Shown here piece by piece: positions 1 to 7,147 of a stretch of 45,750 nt of DNA. Source of the DNA: Treponema sp. (GTDB taxonomy: Bacteria > Spirochaetota > Spirochaetia > Treponematales > Treponemataceae); assembly GCA_017470085.1 (NCBI GenBank), contig JAFUFE010000095.1, forward strand, positions 1 through 45,750. The letters are read 5' to 3'. The notes below the pieces were generated by a model. That model ran no database searches and had not been told where the DNA came from. It was given only the letters and a program-made list of their open reading frames with translations. The translations under genes and the position numbers were made by a program. Numbering within the stretch: the first letter of the stretch is position 1; every line of letters begins with the position of its first letter.

Positions 1-2
1 CG

Positions 3-1193
3 TCCACGCGTCTCGTGCATATCTCTACGGTGGCCGTTTACGGTCATCGTGACTGGAAACATCCGTGGGCGCGCATGGGCGATCCAGTGCTGATAAGCGC
101 GTACGACTATTACGGCGCATCGAAGGCGCTCGGCGAACGCGCAGTGCTCGAATCCGATATAGAAAATTGGGTGGTACTCCGTCAGACTGGAACGTTGCAT
201 AAAAAATTTATGACAAACAATCTCAATGACGGACTGATGTTTCATACGGTGTGGAACGGGCCGCTTGAATGGGTCACCGATACAGACAGCGGCCGCTTGA
301 TTCAACACTTGATTGAAAAAGAGCTTCGCGGTGAACTCAACGGTTTTTGGAAAAACGATTACAATATTTGTGGCGGCACCGGCTGCCGTGAAACAGGATA
401 CGACACGTTCAAAGCAGGATTCGCGCTCATGGGTGCAACGCCGGAACAGTTTTTCCGTCCCCATTGGAACATTCCGCGCAATTTCCACGGCGTGTGGTAT
501 ACCGACAGCGATGAACTCAATGGTTGGCTGGACTACCAGCGGGAAGACATCGCGACATTTTGGAAACAGATGCAGAAACGCTGCTGGTATTATAAAGGGG
601 GAAAAATTGTGCCCGCTGCACTGCTCAGGAAAATCGTCATCGAGCGGCTACTTTCAAACAGTAATGCACCGCTCAAGTGGGTACGGAGCAATGACACCGG
701 CCGGATACAAGCGTTCTTTGAAAGCAAAGAAAAGTTTGACGCGATTCCTACTGAATGGGAACACTACCCGCTGCTCATACACAACAGAACGGAAACCGGG
801 ATGATTGACTACGGAGCGTTGCTGCAGTCCGGAGACAATCCGCTCTACGTTTTAGATCACGGCTATGATGAATCAAAGCCGACCACAGAATTGTCACTCG
901 CCGACATGCAGCAAGCGGCGCAATTTCGCGGTGGCACATGTACCAGCACTGCGATGACAACGGGTGACTTATTTACCCCCCTTGCGTGGAAATGTCATAA
1001 CGGACACGAGTTTACTGCGCGGCCATTTACGATCATCAGAGCAGGCTATTGGTGTCCACACTGCTGCATGCCCCCCCGCTGGACATATGACCAGGAAGTG
1101 CCGCACATTCCATTCTATGCACAAGTTTATTACGACACTCATTCGGTGGAAGAGTCCAACCGCAGCTATCCGCTTTCTGAAGGTGACCGATGA
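3..1193 (+). CDS. NAD(P)-dependent epimerase/dehydratase-like (SDR) protein with C-terminal zinc ribbon, 5' end missing
   Basis: The frame is open to the left edge, so the N-terminal Rossmann part with the GxxGxxG motif lies outside the window. The first visible residues (STRLVHISTVAVYG) read like the strand before the catalytic site of extended SDR enzymes, and YYGASKALGE holds the YxxxK catalytic pair about 30 residues in. The central part is not recognised in detail. Near the C-terminus KCHNGHEF and, about 20 residues later, WCPHC form a C-x3-GH...CPxC pattern like a treble-clef zinc ribbon, which is unusual on an SDR. The stop overlaps the next start (ATGA), so the two genes are probably translationally coupled. 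Substrate unknown. The SDR assignment is firm; the zinc ribbon is inferred from spacing only. Confidence 0.75.
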   Translation, partial: STRLVHISTVAVYGHRDWKHPWARMGDPVLISAYDYYGASKALGERAVLESDIENWVVLRQTGTLHKKFMTNNLNDGLMFHTVWNGPLEWVTDTDSGRLIQHLIEKELRGELNGFWKNDYNICGGTGCRETGYDTFKAGFALMGATPEQFFRPHWNIPRNFHGVWYTDSDELNGWLDYQREDIATFWKQMQKRCWYYKGGKIVPAALLRKIVIERLLSNSNAPLKWVRSNDTGRIQAFFESKEKFDAIPTEWEHYPLLIHNRTETGMIDYGALLQSGDNPLYVLDHGYDESKPTTELSLADMQQAAQFRGGTCTSTAMTTGDLFTPLAWKCHNGHEFTARPFTIIRAGYWCPHCCMPPRWTYDQEVPHIPFYAQVYYDTHSVEESNRSYPLSEGDR

Positions 1194-2095
1194 AGCGGTG
1201 CATCATCTATGCGTTTTCAGGAACTGGCAACACAGTCCGCGTGGCGCACTATTACGAAACGTACCTGCGCGCCACCTACGAAGTAATCATCTACCGTATA
1301 TGCACACCATTTGACAGTGCACCTGATCCGACAACCGCAGACTTAATCGGATTCGGCTATCCGATCCACGCGTTCAACGCTCCCGAAGCAATGATACGTT
1401 TTGCCAGACAGCTCGCGCCGGTAAACAACACGCCGACATTTATCTATGAAACAAGCGGCGAAGGACTACACGTAAACGATGCGTCGTCGGTTACGCTGCG
1501 CAAAATCATTTCGCGCAAAGGGTATGACGTGTTGACTGACCGCCACTATGTTATGCCGTACAACATGATTCTCCGCCATACCGATGCGATGGTCAAACAC
1601 ATGGTCATCTATGCGCGTACATTGGTAAAAATAAACGCACAGGAACTGATGGCAGGGATGCGCGAAAAGCACAAGGCGCATCCTTTTTTATTTGTGCTCA
1701 GTTTGATTTTCCGCATCGAATGGCTGTATGCAAAAATACAAGGGCCTGCTATGCGCGTTGACATGGACACCTGCATAAAATGCAATCGGTGCATCCGGGA
1801 CTGTCCGGTAAAGAACATCAGCTACAATACAGACGGCAGAATCGTTATGGGCACTGCATGTACACTGTGCGTTGCCTGTTCATTCAACTGTCCAGTCGAT
1901 GCAATTTCCATAGGCCTTTTGAACAAGTGGAAAGTGAACGGGCAGTATCAATTTGACCGCATACTGAAAGATGCCCAGTTGCCATTTCCGTATATTACTG
2001 ATACAACAAAAGGCGGATATCGCGTATACCGAAAATACTATCGTGAAGCGGATGAGCGAATTGCGCGGGCGGGAGCAACGCTGGAAACGGAATAA
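1190..2095 (+). CDS. EFR1-type flavodoxin-ferredoxin fusion protein
   Basis: 301 residues. The N-terminus (YAFSGTGNTVRVAHYY) is a flavodoxin FMN phosphate-binding loop of the S/T-G-T-G-N-T type. The C-terminal third carries two 4Fe-4S motifs, CIKCNRCIRDCP near residue 194 and CTLCVACSFNCP near residue 224, each of the CxxCxxCxxxCP ferredoxin pattern. This is the architecture of EFR1-family proteins, cytoplasmic electron carriers combining FMN and two iron-sulfur clusters. The ATG overlaps the stop of the SDR gene by 4 nt, so both are likely made together and may act in one redox reaction. Nothing in the sequence names the electron donor or acceptor. Confidence 0.85.
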   Translation: MKRCIIYAFSGTGNTVRVAHYYETYLRATYEVIIYRICTPFDSAPDPTTADLIGFGYPIHAFNAPEAMIRFARQLAPVNNTPTFIYETSGEGLHVNDASSVTLRKIISRKGYDVLTDRHYVMPYNMILRHTDAMVKHMVIYARTLVKINAQELMAGMREKHKAHPFLFVLSLIFRIEWLYAKIQGPAMRVDMDTCIKCNRCIRDCPVKNISYNTDGRIVMGTACTLCVACSFNCPVDAISIGLLNKWKVNGQYQFDRILKDAQLPFPYITDTTKGGYRVYRKYYREADERIARAGATLETE

Positions 2096-2259
2096 CTACA
2101 CAGCCACCGGTACACATCAACTGGCCAGCGTCACCTTGCGCTCTCTAGAGCATACCGGTGTGTGCGTCGCCAGCGATTGTTCGGCATTCACCGGCAGCAC
2201 GCATACCGCAAAACGGCGATCGATGCAACGATATATTTTTGTACATATAGGAGTAACGT

Positions 2260-3006
2260 ATGAACTATCAGAATATCGCCGGAACAGATACCGCAAAAAA
2301 AATACTGTTCTGGCTGTTGCTGTCAGCACTCATCATTCCGTGTGGAGCAACTGACGTCATGCCAGCTGACGTACCGACAGAAGCGGACGAAGCCACCGCT
2401 CCAGAGATGATGACGGACGCCGAGCGCACCACCATGATGGAGGCATTTGAAGCAGCCAGCGCTTCGAGCGATGCTGCGTCCATCGAAGACGATGAATATG
2501 ATGACTTGCTCACCATTGACGACACGCCGACGACTGACAACGCACTGCTTTCAGACGGCAAAGATCCAACGGAAGGCTGCTGGATTGCCACAAATCAACG
2601 CACGGGAAAATATCTGTGCGGCTGGCAGTTCTACGTTCAGGACGGCACGCTTTACGCTCGCATCCTTTCGGCAACCGGTGCAACCGCAGAAACCTACGCG
2701 TACGGCTGCCGAGAAAGCTATCCCGGTTACGAAAGCGATGTACCGGTAAACACGCTCAAAATGTTCGGCACTACGTTTATCTGGGGGTTAAAGCAGGTGC
2801 GTCCCGGCGTCTGGAAAGGCGGCTATGTCATCGACCCTGACAGCGGCAACTTCTATCGCTGCTCAATCAAGTACCGTGCGGCAGATGGCAAACGATTCAA
2901 ACGCGATGTACTTGAAATGCGCGGCTCATTGGTATGGTTTCCGCTGCTCGGACTGACGCAGTATTGGCCAGCCGCTACCTACGAAGAAGCCGCCAGCATC
3001 GAGTAA
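2260..3006 (+). CDS. Exported DUF2147 domain protein
   Basis: 248 residues. ATAGGAG lies a few bases before the ATG. The N-terminus is hydrophobic (ILFWLLLSALIIPCGA) and fits a signal peptide; a cysteine is present but the lipobox is poor. Residues about 25-90 are acidic and low in complexity (Glu, Asp, Ala, Thr). The rest matches DUF2147: EGCWIATNQRTGKYLCGW, DGTLYARIL, WKGGYVIDPDSGNFY and LEMRGSL...GLTQYW, in the family's G-x-W, K/R-I-L, gG-x-I-x-DP-x-x-G and RG order. Members are small periplasmic or surface beta-rich proteins of unknown function. The gene stands alone, 164 nt after the redox pair. Confidence 0.8.
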   Translation: MNYQNIAGTDTAKKILFWLLLSALIIPCGATDVMPADVPTEADEATAPEMMTDAERTTMMEAFEAASASSDAASIEDDEYDDLLTIDDTPTTDNALLSDGKDPTEGCWIATNQRTGKYLCGWQFYVQDGTLYARILSATGATAETYAYGCRESYPGYESDVPVNTLKMFGTTFIWGLKQVRPGVWKGGYVIDPDSGNFYRCSIKYRAADGKRFKRDVLEMRGSLVWFPLLGLTQYWPAATYEEAASIE

Positions 3007-3496
3007 AAACGCCAGCCGGTACCGTACCGGAACGCCGCTGTCCGCGTGATGCGCTGTACGAGTGTTTTTTTCTTTTTGGAGCGAGCTGTTTTGTAAACCG
3101 TGCTTACCGGGTTCCGCTCACGCTCATTCCTGTGCGTCCATCTGCCTTCGTCAACCGGACGCACGGAACGGCGCCAGCTTTCAGCAAGCGCCGCCCGTAC
3201 AGCACGGGCTCTGCTTCCGTGGCTGTATAAAAAAGATTTTCTTTACAATACTGCTGAACGCGCTTCGGCACCTGTTGAGTACCGAGCGGCACTCCTTCAG
3301 GCTCCCCGCAAAACGGCGCGCGTGGTAAGCATTCCTACATACACTGACGCACGGCACTCCACGCGCGCCTTCCGCCGCCGTATTGCGCATATGCAGTATT
3401 CGATCATCCGCTGACAAAATTGCACGGCATCGAACGCATGCACTCTATCTGCGCACGAGCCATTATCCGGCACCGTATGTTCGGGACGATCACGTA
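3007..3496. other. Gene-free stretch with an 11-bp inverted repeat
   Basis: No convincing gene: the short frames here have no ribosome binding site and no family-like sequence. A perfect 11-bp inverted repeat, GGCGCGCGTGG at 3315-3325 and CCACGCGCGCC at 3359-3369, could form a stem with a 33-nt loop between the converging DUF2147 and CBM48 genes. It has no following T-run, so it is not a standard terminator. Confidence 0.5.
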
Positions 3497-3844
3497 CTAC
3501 TTTTTTGCTGCCCGCTCAGGCTTTTCTTCCGGGAGCGTTGTTACCACAACAGAGTTGTCCGCATTTGAATAGGGCGCAGGAATGTATTTGTCTGCTTGCC
3601 AGTCGTTTTCCCATTTGTGCCCGTCAATCAAATAGCGAAATTGGTATTCTTTATTGACATCCAGCTCTAGCTTTGCGGAAAAATCGCCTTTGGCCGATTT
3701 TTTCATCGGCGTATCAGTGCTGCTCCAACTGTTGAAGTCGCCCGCAATGTTGATTGTCTTTGCATCTTGGGCAGCATCCGGTGAAACGACAAATGTCACC
3801 GTGCATTTTGTTTTATCTTTTGAAAAACTCTTCTTTAATGCCAT
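3497..3844 (-). CDS. Small CBM48 / AMPK glycogen-binding-like domain protein
   Basis: 115 residues starting MALKKSFSKD. The start was chosen because a perfect AAGGAGGTG lies 6 nt upstream; the open frame runs on to 4255 but that extension overlaps metK and has no family-like sequence. Residues about 15-95 resemble the isoamylase N-terminal / AMPK-beta glycogen-binding fold: VTFVVSP, INIAGDFNSW, TPMKKSAKGDFSAKLELD, YQFRYLIDG and WENDWQADKYIPAPY. NSW and the following aromatic positions are the usual carbohydrate contacts. A short charged tail (EEKPERAAKK) follows. It probably binds a glucan or acts as a stand-alone early-set domain; no catalytic domain is attached. Transcribed divergently from metK from a good promoter at 3908-3936. 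Confidence 0.8.
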   Translation of the reverse strand: MALKKSFSKDKTKCTVTFVVSPDAAQDAKTINIAGDFNSWSSTDTPMKKSAKGDFSAKLELDVNKEYQFRYLIDGHKWENDWQADKYIPAPYSNADNSVVVTTLPEEKPERAAKK

Positions 3845-3888
3845 AGCGGACACCTCCTTGGCGTAATGTTTTGTCAGAGCATCACTAG

Positions 3889-3917
3889 TTGCGCATCTAT
3901 ATAAAAAAGTATACAAT
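3889..3917 (+). promoter_or_regulatory. Candidate promoter for metK-nth
   Basis: TTGCGC (3889-3894), 17 nt, TACAAT (3912-3917). It would give a leader of about 210 nt before metK. The -10 box overlaps the -10 box of the opposing promoter, so the two may compete for polymerase. Confidence 0.4.
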
Positions 3918-3936
3918 ACTTTATCCTCGGACGCAA
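3908..3936 (-). promoter_or_regulatory. Sigma70-type promoter for the CBM48 gene
   Basis: On the minus strand TTGCGT (3931-3936) is followed after exactly 17 nt by TATACT (3908-3913), about 64 nt upstream of the start at 3844. It overlaps the candidate metK promoter on the other strand. Confidence 0.6.
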
Positions 3937-4059
3937 GCAAAATGTGCACTTTCTCCGAAAAAATATAGGGAGCCTGGGTGCACACGGCCAGCGAATGCCG
4001 CGCAAGCCGCTGGACTGGCAGTGCTTCGTACGACACACCGCTGCTGCCGGATCCGCGCA

Positions 4060-4090
4060 GATGAAACGGCTGTTGCGGTGCCGTCTCATC
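4060..4090 (+). promoter_or_regulatory. Hairpin in the metK leader
   Basis: GATGAAACGGC (4060-4070) and GCCGTCTCATC (4080-4090) form an 11-bp stem with one mismatch and a 9-nt loop, about 40 nt before the metK start. A second pairing upstream, CCAGCG (3988-3993) with CGCTGG (4008-4013), adds to a structured leader. No known SAM riboswitch consensus was recognised and no T-run follows. Confidence 0.35.
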
Positions 4091-4132
4091 CGAATAATGT
4101 ACTCGGAAGAGCAAGTATAGGGAGAATCGTCC

Positions 4133-5302
4133 ATGAGTGGCAATAGATATTTTTTTACGTCGGAATCCGTCGGAGAGGGACATCCCGACAAGCTGTGCGA
4201 TCAAATCAGCGATGCAGTGCTTGATGAATGTCTCCGACAGGACACCGAGAGCCATGTGGCATGCGAAACATTTGCCACACAGTCACTGGTGCTTGTCGGC
4301 GGAGAAATCGACACGAGCGCCTACGTTGACGTGCAGAAAGTAGCACGGACAATCGCAAAAGACATCGGCTATACGGATTCCTCATTCGGTCTGGATTATA
4401 ACGGCATGACGGTGCTCAACGCGATTCACGCCCAGAGTGCAGACATCAATCAAGGTGTCGTGGGAAAAGGACTTGAGGAATTTGCGGGGCAGCAAGGCGC
4501 CGGCGATCAGGGGATGGTATTCGGTTTTGCCTGCAACGAAACGCCGGAGTTGATGCCAGCGCCGATTATGTACGCGCATAACCTGCTTATCCACGCGGCG
4601 CGATTGCGCAAGGAAAAGACGATTCCGTGGTTGCGTCCCGACGCGAAAAGTCAGGTGACGATTGAATACGAAGGGCACACGCCGCGCCACATCGATACTG
4701 TCGTCATTGCACATCAGCATGCGCCTGAAATCAGCTATGCAGAGATAAAGGAAACTGTCATTGAACAGATTATCCGCCCAGTGCTTGAGCCAACAGGCAT
4801 GTTGGATGGTGCAACGAAGTTCTATGTGAATCCGACCGGACGGTTTGTGACCGGCGGTCCGGAAGGAGACTCTGGCCTGACTGGTCGCAAAATTATTGTG
4901 GACACGTACGGCGGCATGGGACGGCACGGTGGCGGCGCATTCAGCGGCAAAGATCCGTCAAAAGTTGACCGTTCTGGTGCGTATATGGCACGCTATATCG
5001 CCAAGAACATCGTTGCGGCGGATCTAGCGGAACGCGTTGAAGTGCAGCTTGCCTATGCCATCGGTGTGCCGTTTCCAATTTCAGTCATGGTGGAAACCTT
5101 TGGCACGGGACGTGTGCCAGTCGCTGCCATCGTACAGGCAGTACGTACGGTTTTTGACTGCTCGCCAGCGGGAATCATCGCGACGTTGGATTTAAAGCGT
5201 CCCATATACAAAAAGACTGCGGCATATGGGCACTTTGGTCGCAGCGAATTTAGCTGGGAAAAAACGGATAAAACGGCTGCGCTCCGTGCCGCCATCAAAT
5301 AA
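4133..5302 (+). CDS. metK: S-adenosylmethionine synthetase
   Basis: 389 residues, the normal family length. It makes S-adenosylmethionine from methionine and ATP in the cytoplasm. All signatures are present: [20 protein letters not shown] at the N-terminus with the Mg and ATP residues, [15 protein letters not shown] near residue 120 (the GAGDQG signature), and [18 protein letters not shown] near residue 263 with the second nucleotide-binding loop. AGGGAG precedes the ATG. The stop codon is directly followed by the ATG of nth with no gap, so the two are one operon. The long leader with a hairpin may carry regulation. Confidence 0.97.
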   Translation: MSGNRYFFTSESVGEGHPDKLCDQISDAVLDECLRQDTESHVACETFATQSLVLVGGEIDTSAYVDVQKVARTIAKDIGYTDSSFGLDYNGMTVLNAIHAQSADINQGVVGKGLEEFAGQQGAGDQGMVFGFACNETPELMPAPIMYAHNLLIHAARLRKEKTIPWLRPDAKSQVTIEYEGHTPRHIDTVVIAHQHAPEISYAEIKETVIEQIIRPVLEPTGMLDGATKFYVNPTGRFVTGGPEGDSGLTGRKIIVDTYGGMGRHGGGAFSGKDPSKVDRSGAYMARYIAKNIVAADLAERVEVQLAYAIGVPFPISVMVETFGTGRVPVAAIVQAVRTVFDCSPAGIIATLDLKRPIYKKTAAYGHFGRSEFSWEKTDKTAALRAAIK

Positions 5303-5980
5303 ATGGAACTGCTTTCAGAATCAGAAATTGTTGTAGTATTTGAGCGGTTCAAAAAACAGAACAAAAATCCACGTTCAGAACTGCATTGGAAAAACGCGTA
5401 TACGCTGCTGGTTGCTGTAGTGCTTTCCGCGCAGGCAACAGACAAAAGTGTGAACAAGGCGACGGAACCGCTGTTCGCCGTTGTCGATACGCCAGAGAAA
5501 ATGCTCGCACTCGGAGAGGCATCGCTGATTGACTACATTCGGTCAATCGGTCTGTACCGTGCAAAAGCGGCGCACATCATGGGCTTGAGCAAAATGCTTA
5601 TCGATGAATTTGGCGGCGTCGTACCGTCAAACCGTGCGGATTTGGAGCGGCTCCCAGGCGTAGGCAGAAAAACAGCAAACGTTGTTTTAAATGTAGTCTT
5701 CAATCAGTCGACCATGCCGGTTGACACGCATCTTCTTCGTATCTGTCCAAAAATTGGTCTGGCTGCAGGAACAACGCCGCTTGAAGTGGAAACCGGACTG
5801 GTAGCGCGCATCCCGCAGCAGTATATGTTGTACGCGCATCATTGGCTTATTCTACACGGACGGTATGTGTGCACGGCGCGAAATCCGCACTGTGATGATT
5901 GTATCATCAGCGATGTATGCAAGCACAATGATGTGGTGCGTGCAGCGGATCGTAAACTCCAGCACACACGTCATAGATAG
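5303..5980 (+). CDS. nth: Endonuclease III (base-excision DNA glycosylase/AP lyase)
   Basis: 225 residues. It removes oxidised pyrimidines and cleaves the abasic site. Visible are the helix-hairpin-helix LERLPGVGRKTANVVLNVVF near residues 113-132 with the catalytic lysine in GRKTA, the catalytic aspartate in PVDTHLLRI, and the 4Fe-4S ligands C-x6-C-x2-C-x5-C (CTARNPHCDDCIISDVC) near residues 189-205. The usual R-V-C/S-N-R after VDTH is changed to RICPKIG, a mild departure. It begins at the base after the metK stop and has no ribosome binding site clearly separate from metK, so it is probably translated by coupling. Confidence 0.95.
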   Translation: MELLSESEIVVVFERFKKQNKNPRSELHWKNAYTLLVAVVLSAQATDKSVNKATEPLFAVVDTPEKMLALGEASLIDYIRSIGLYRAKAAHIMGLSKMLIDEFGGVVPSNRADLERLPGVGRKTANVVLNVVFNQSTMPVDTHLLRICPKIGLAAGTTPLEVETGLVARIPQQYMLYAHHWLILHGRYVCTARNPHCDDCIISDVCKHNDVVRAADRKLQHTRHR

Positions 5981-6002
5981 GGATGGATAATTGTATGTGT
6001 GT

Positions 6003-6014
6003 AGAAACGTTTCT
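6003..6014. repeat. 12-bp palindrome after nth
   Basis: AGAAACGTTTCT is a perfect palindrome about 22 nt past the nth stop. It could be an operator for the downstream channel gene or chance; no matching site was seen elsewhere. Confidence 0.25.
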
Positions 6015-6164
6015 GTGTCGACACCACTATGCGGGCGCATACAGCGCGAAAGCTTTGTTCTGCCATCGTTTACGTAAGATGACAGCCATCGTCGTGCGCC
6101 GTACGTGTGAGACAAAACTATGCGATTCGCTGCTGTCTGCTGCGGAGCGTTGTTCAATAAAAAA

Positions 6165-6223
6165 GCCGGTACAAAAATAACAGCGGTTCGTACGGCAGGT
6201 ATTCTGTTGTTCGCCGTACCGGC
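6165..6223 (+). promoter_or_regulatory. Inverted repeat directly before the mscS ribosome binding site
   Basis: GCCGGTAC (6165-6172) and GTACCGGC (6216-6223) are perfect 8-bp arms. The right arm abuts the AAGGA at 6224-6228 used by the channel gene, so folding could affect translation. Confidence 0.3.
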
Positions 6224-6239
6224 AAGGATGAGCGTTTTT

Positions 6240-7136
6240 ATGGGAAATGAAATCAAAGAAATTGTTCCGCCCCACAGTATCGGGCAGTCTGCAAGTTCCC
6301 TCGCAAAAGAGAGCATGGCGTCGTTTCGTACATGGCTCAATGCGCTGTTAACATGGGAACATCTTTTAAAAGCGATTGGAGCCATCATAGTTATCCTGTT
6401 GCTGTGGGGAATTTATCGGTTAGTTAAACGCGCAATTCGCCGCATTCCCCCAGAAAAAATGCCACAGCAACAGTCAGTGTTGATATTGAAATTTACAAAA
6501 TACGCATTTTATATCATTGTGATAATGTGTGTCTTGAGTTTGTTTGGCATTCGGCTGTCAGCAGTTCTCGGTGCAGCAGGTATCGCCGGTGTTGCAATCG
6601 GTTTTGCCGCGCAGACATCAATGAGCAATCTGATTAGCGGTATCTTTGCACTCAGCGAGCACGTTATAAAAATTGGAGATGCGATTACTGTCGGCGATGT
6701 TACCGGTGTTGTCGACTCAATCGATTCGCTTTCAGTTAAAGTGCATACCTTTGACAATCAACTAGTGCGTATTCCTAATTCAACGATTATCGATTCAAAG
6801 CTAGTCAACTTAACGTACTATCCAGTACGGCGTTTTACGTTTTCGGTTTCTGTTAGCTACGACACTGATATGCGGCGCGCACTTGATATTCTGCTGGAAG
6901 CACCAAAACAGTGTCCGACAGTGATTTCGGAGCCGGCTCCTACTGCATGGTTTGACGGATTCAGTGCGAACGGCATCGCGATGATACTTGCCGTGTGGTT
7001 TAAAACAGAGGACCTGCGTCAAACAAAAAACGATTGTTTTATTGCCATTAAAAAAGTCTTTGATGACGCGGGCATCTCGATTCCGTATAGCCGCATTGAA
7101 GTACATTTTGTGGATGATATCCCGCTACAAAACTAG
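6240..7136 (+). CDS. Small-conductance mechanosensitive channel, MscS family
   Basis: 298 residues from the chosen start (MGNEIKEIV), which has AAGGA 11 nt upstream. The frame is open to ATGs at 6228 and 6120, but those lack a ribosome binding site. A first membrane segment (HLLKAIGAIIVILLLWGIYRL) is followed by a second (YAFYIIVIMCVLSLFGI) and then the pore-lining TM3, LGAAGIAGVAIGFAAQ, the most conserved part of the family. The beta domain (IKIGDAITVGDVTGVVDSI, RIPNSTIIDSKLVNLTYYP) and an alpha/beta C-terminus follow. It releases solutes during osmotic down-shock at the inner membrane. It converges on rarA with an 11-nt gap and no visible terminator. Confidence 0.92.
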   Translation: MGNEIKEIVPPHSIGQSASSLAKESMASFRTWLNALLTWEHLLKAIGAIIVILLLWGIYRLVKRAIRRIPPEKMPQQQSVLILKFTKYAFYIIVIMCVLSLFGIRLSAVLGAAGIAGVAIGFAAQTSMSNLISGIFALSEHVIKIGDAITVGDVTGVVDSIDSLSVKVHTFDNQLVRIPNSTIIDSKLVNLTYYPVRRFTFSVSVSYDTDMRRALDILLEAPKQCPTVISEPAPTAWFDGFSANGIAMILAVWFKTEDLRQTKNDCFIAIKKVFDDAGISIPYSRIEVHFVDDIPLQN

Positions 7137-7147
7137 CGCCGTTGCTT

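Noticed and set aside
3920-4132. SAM riboswitch upstream of metK
   Set aside because: No recognisable SAM-I, SAM-II or SAM-III consensus; only simple hairpins were seen, so it is listed as an unassigned leader structure.
3845-4255. N-terminal extension of the CBM48 protein to 4255
   Set aside because: It overlaps metK, has no family-like sequence, and an ideal ribosome binding site sits before the start at 3844.
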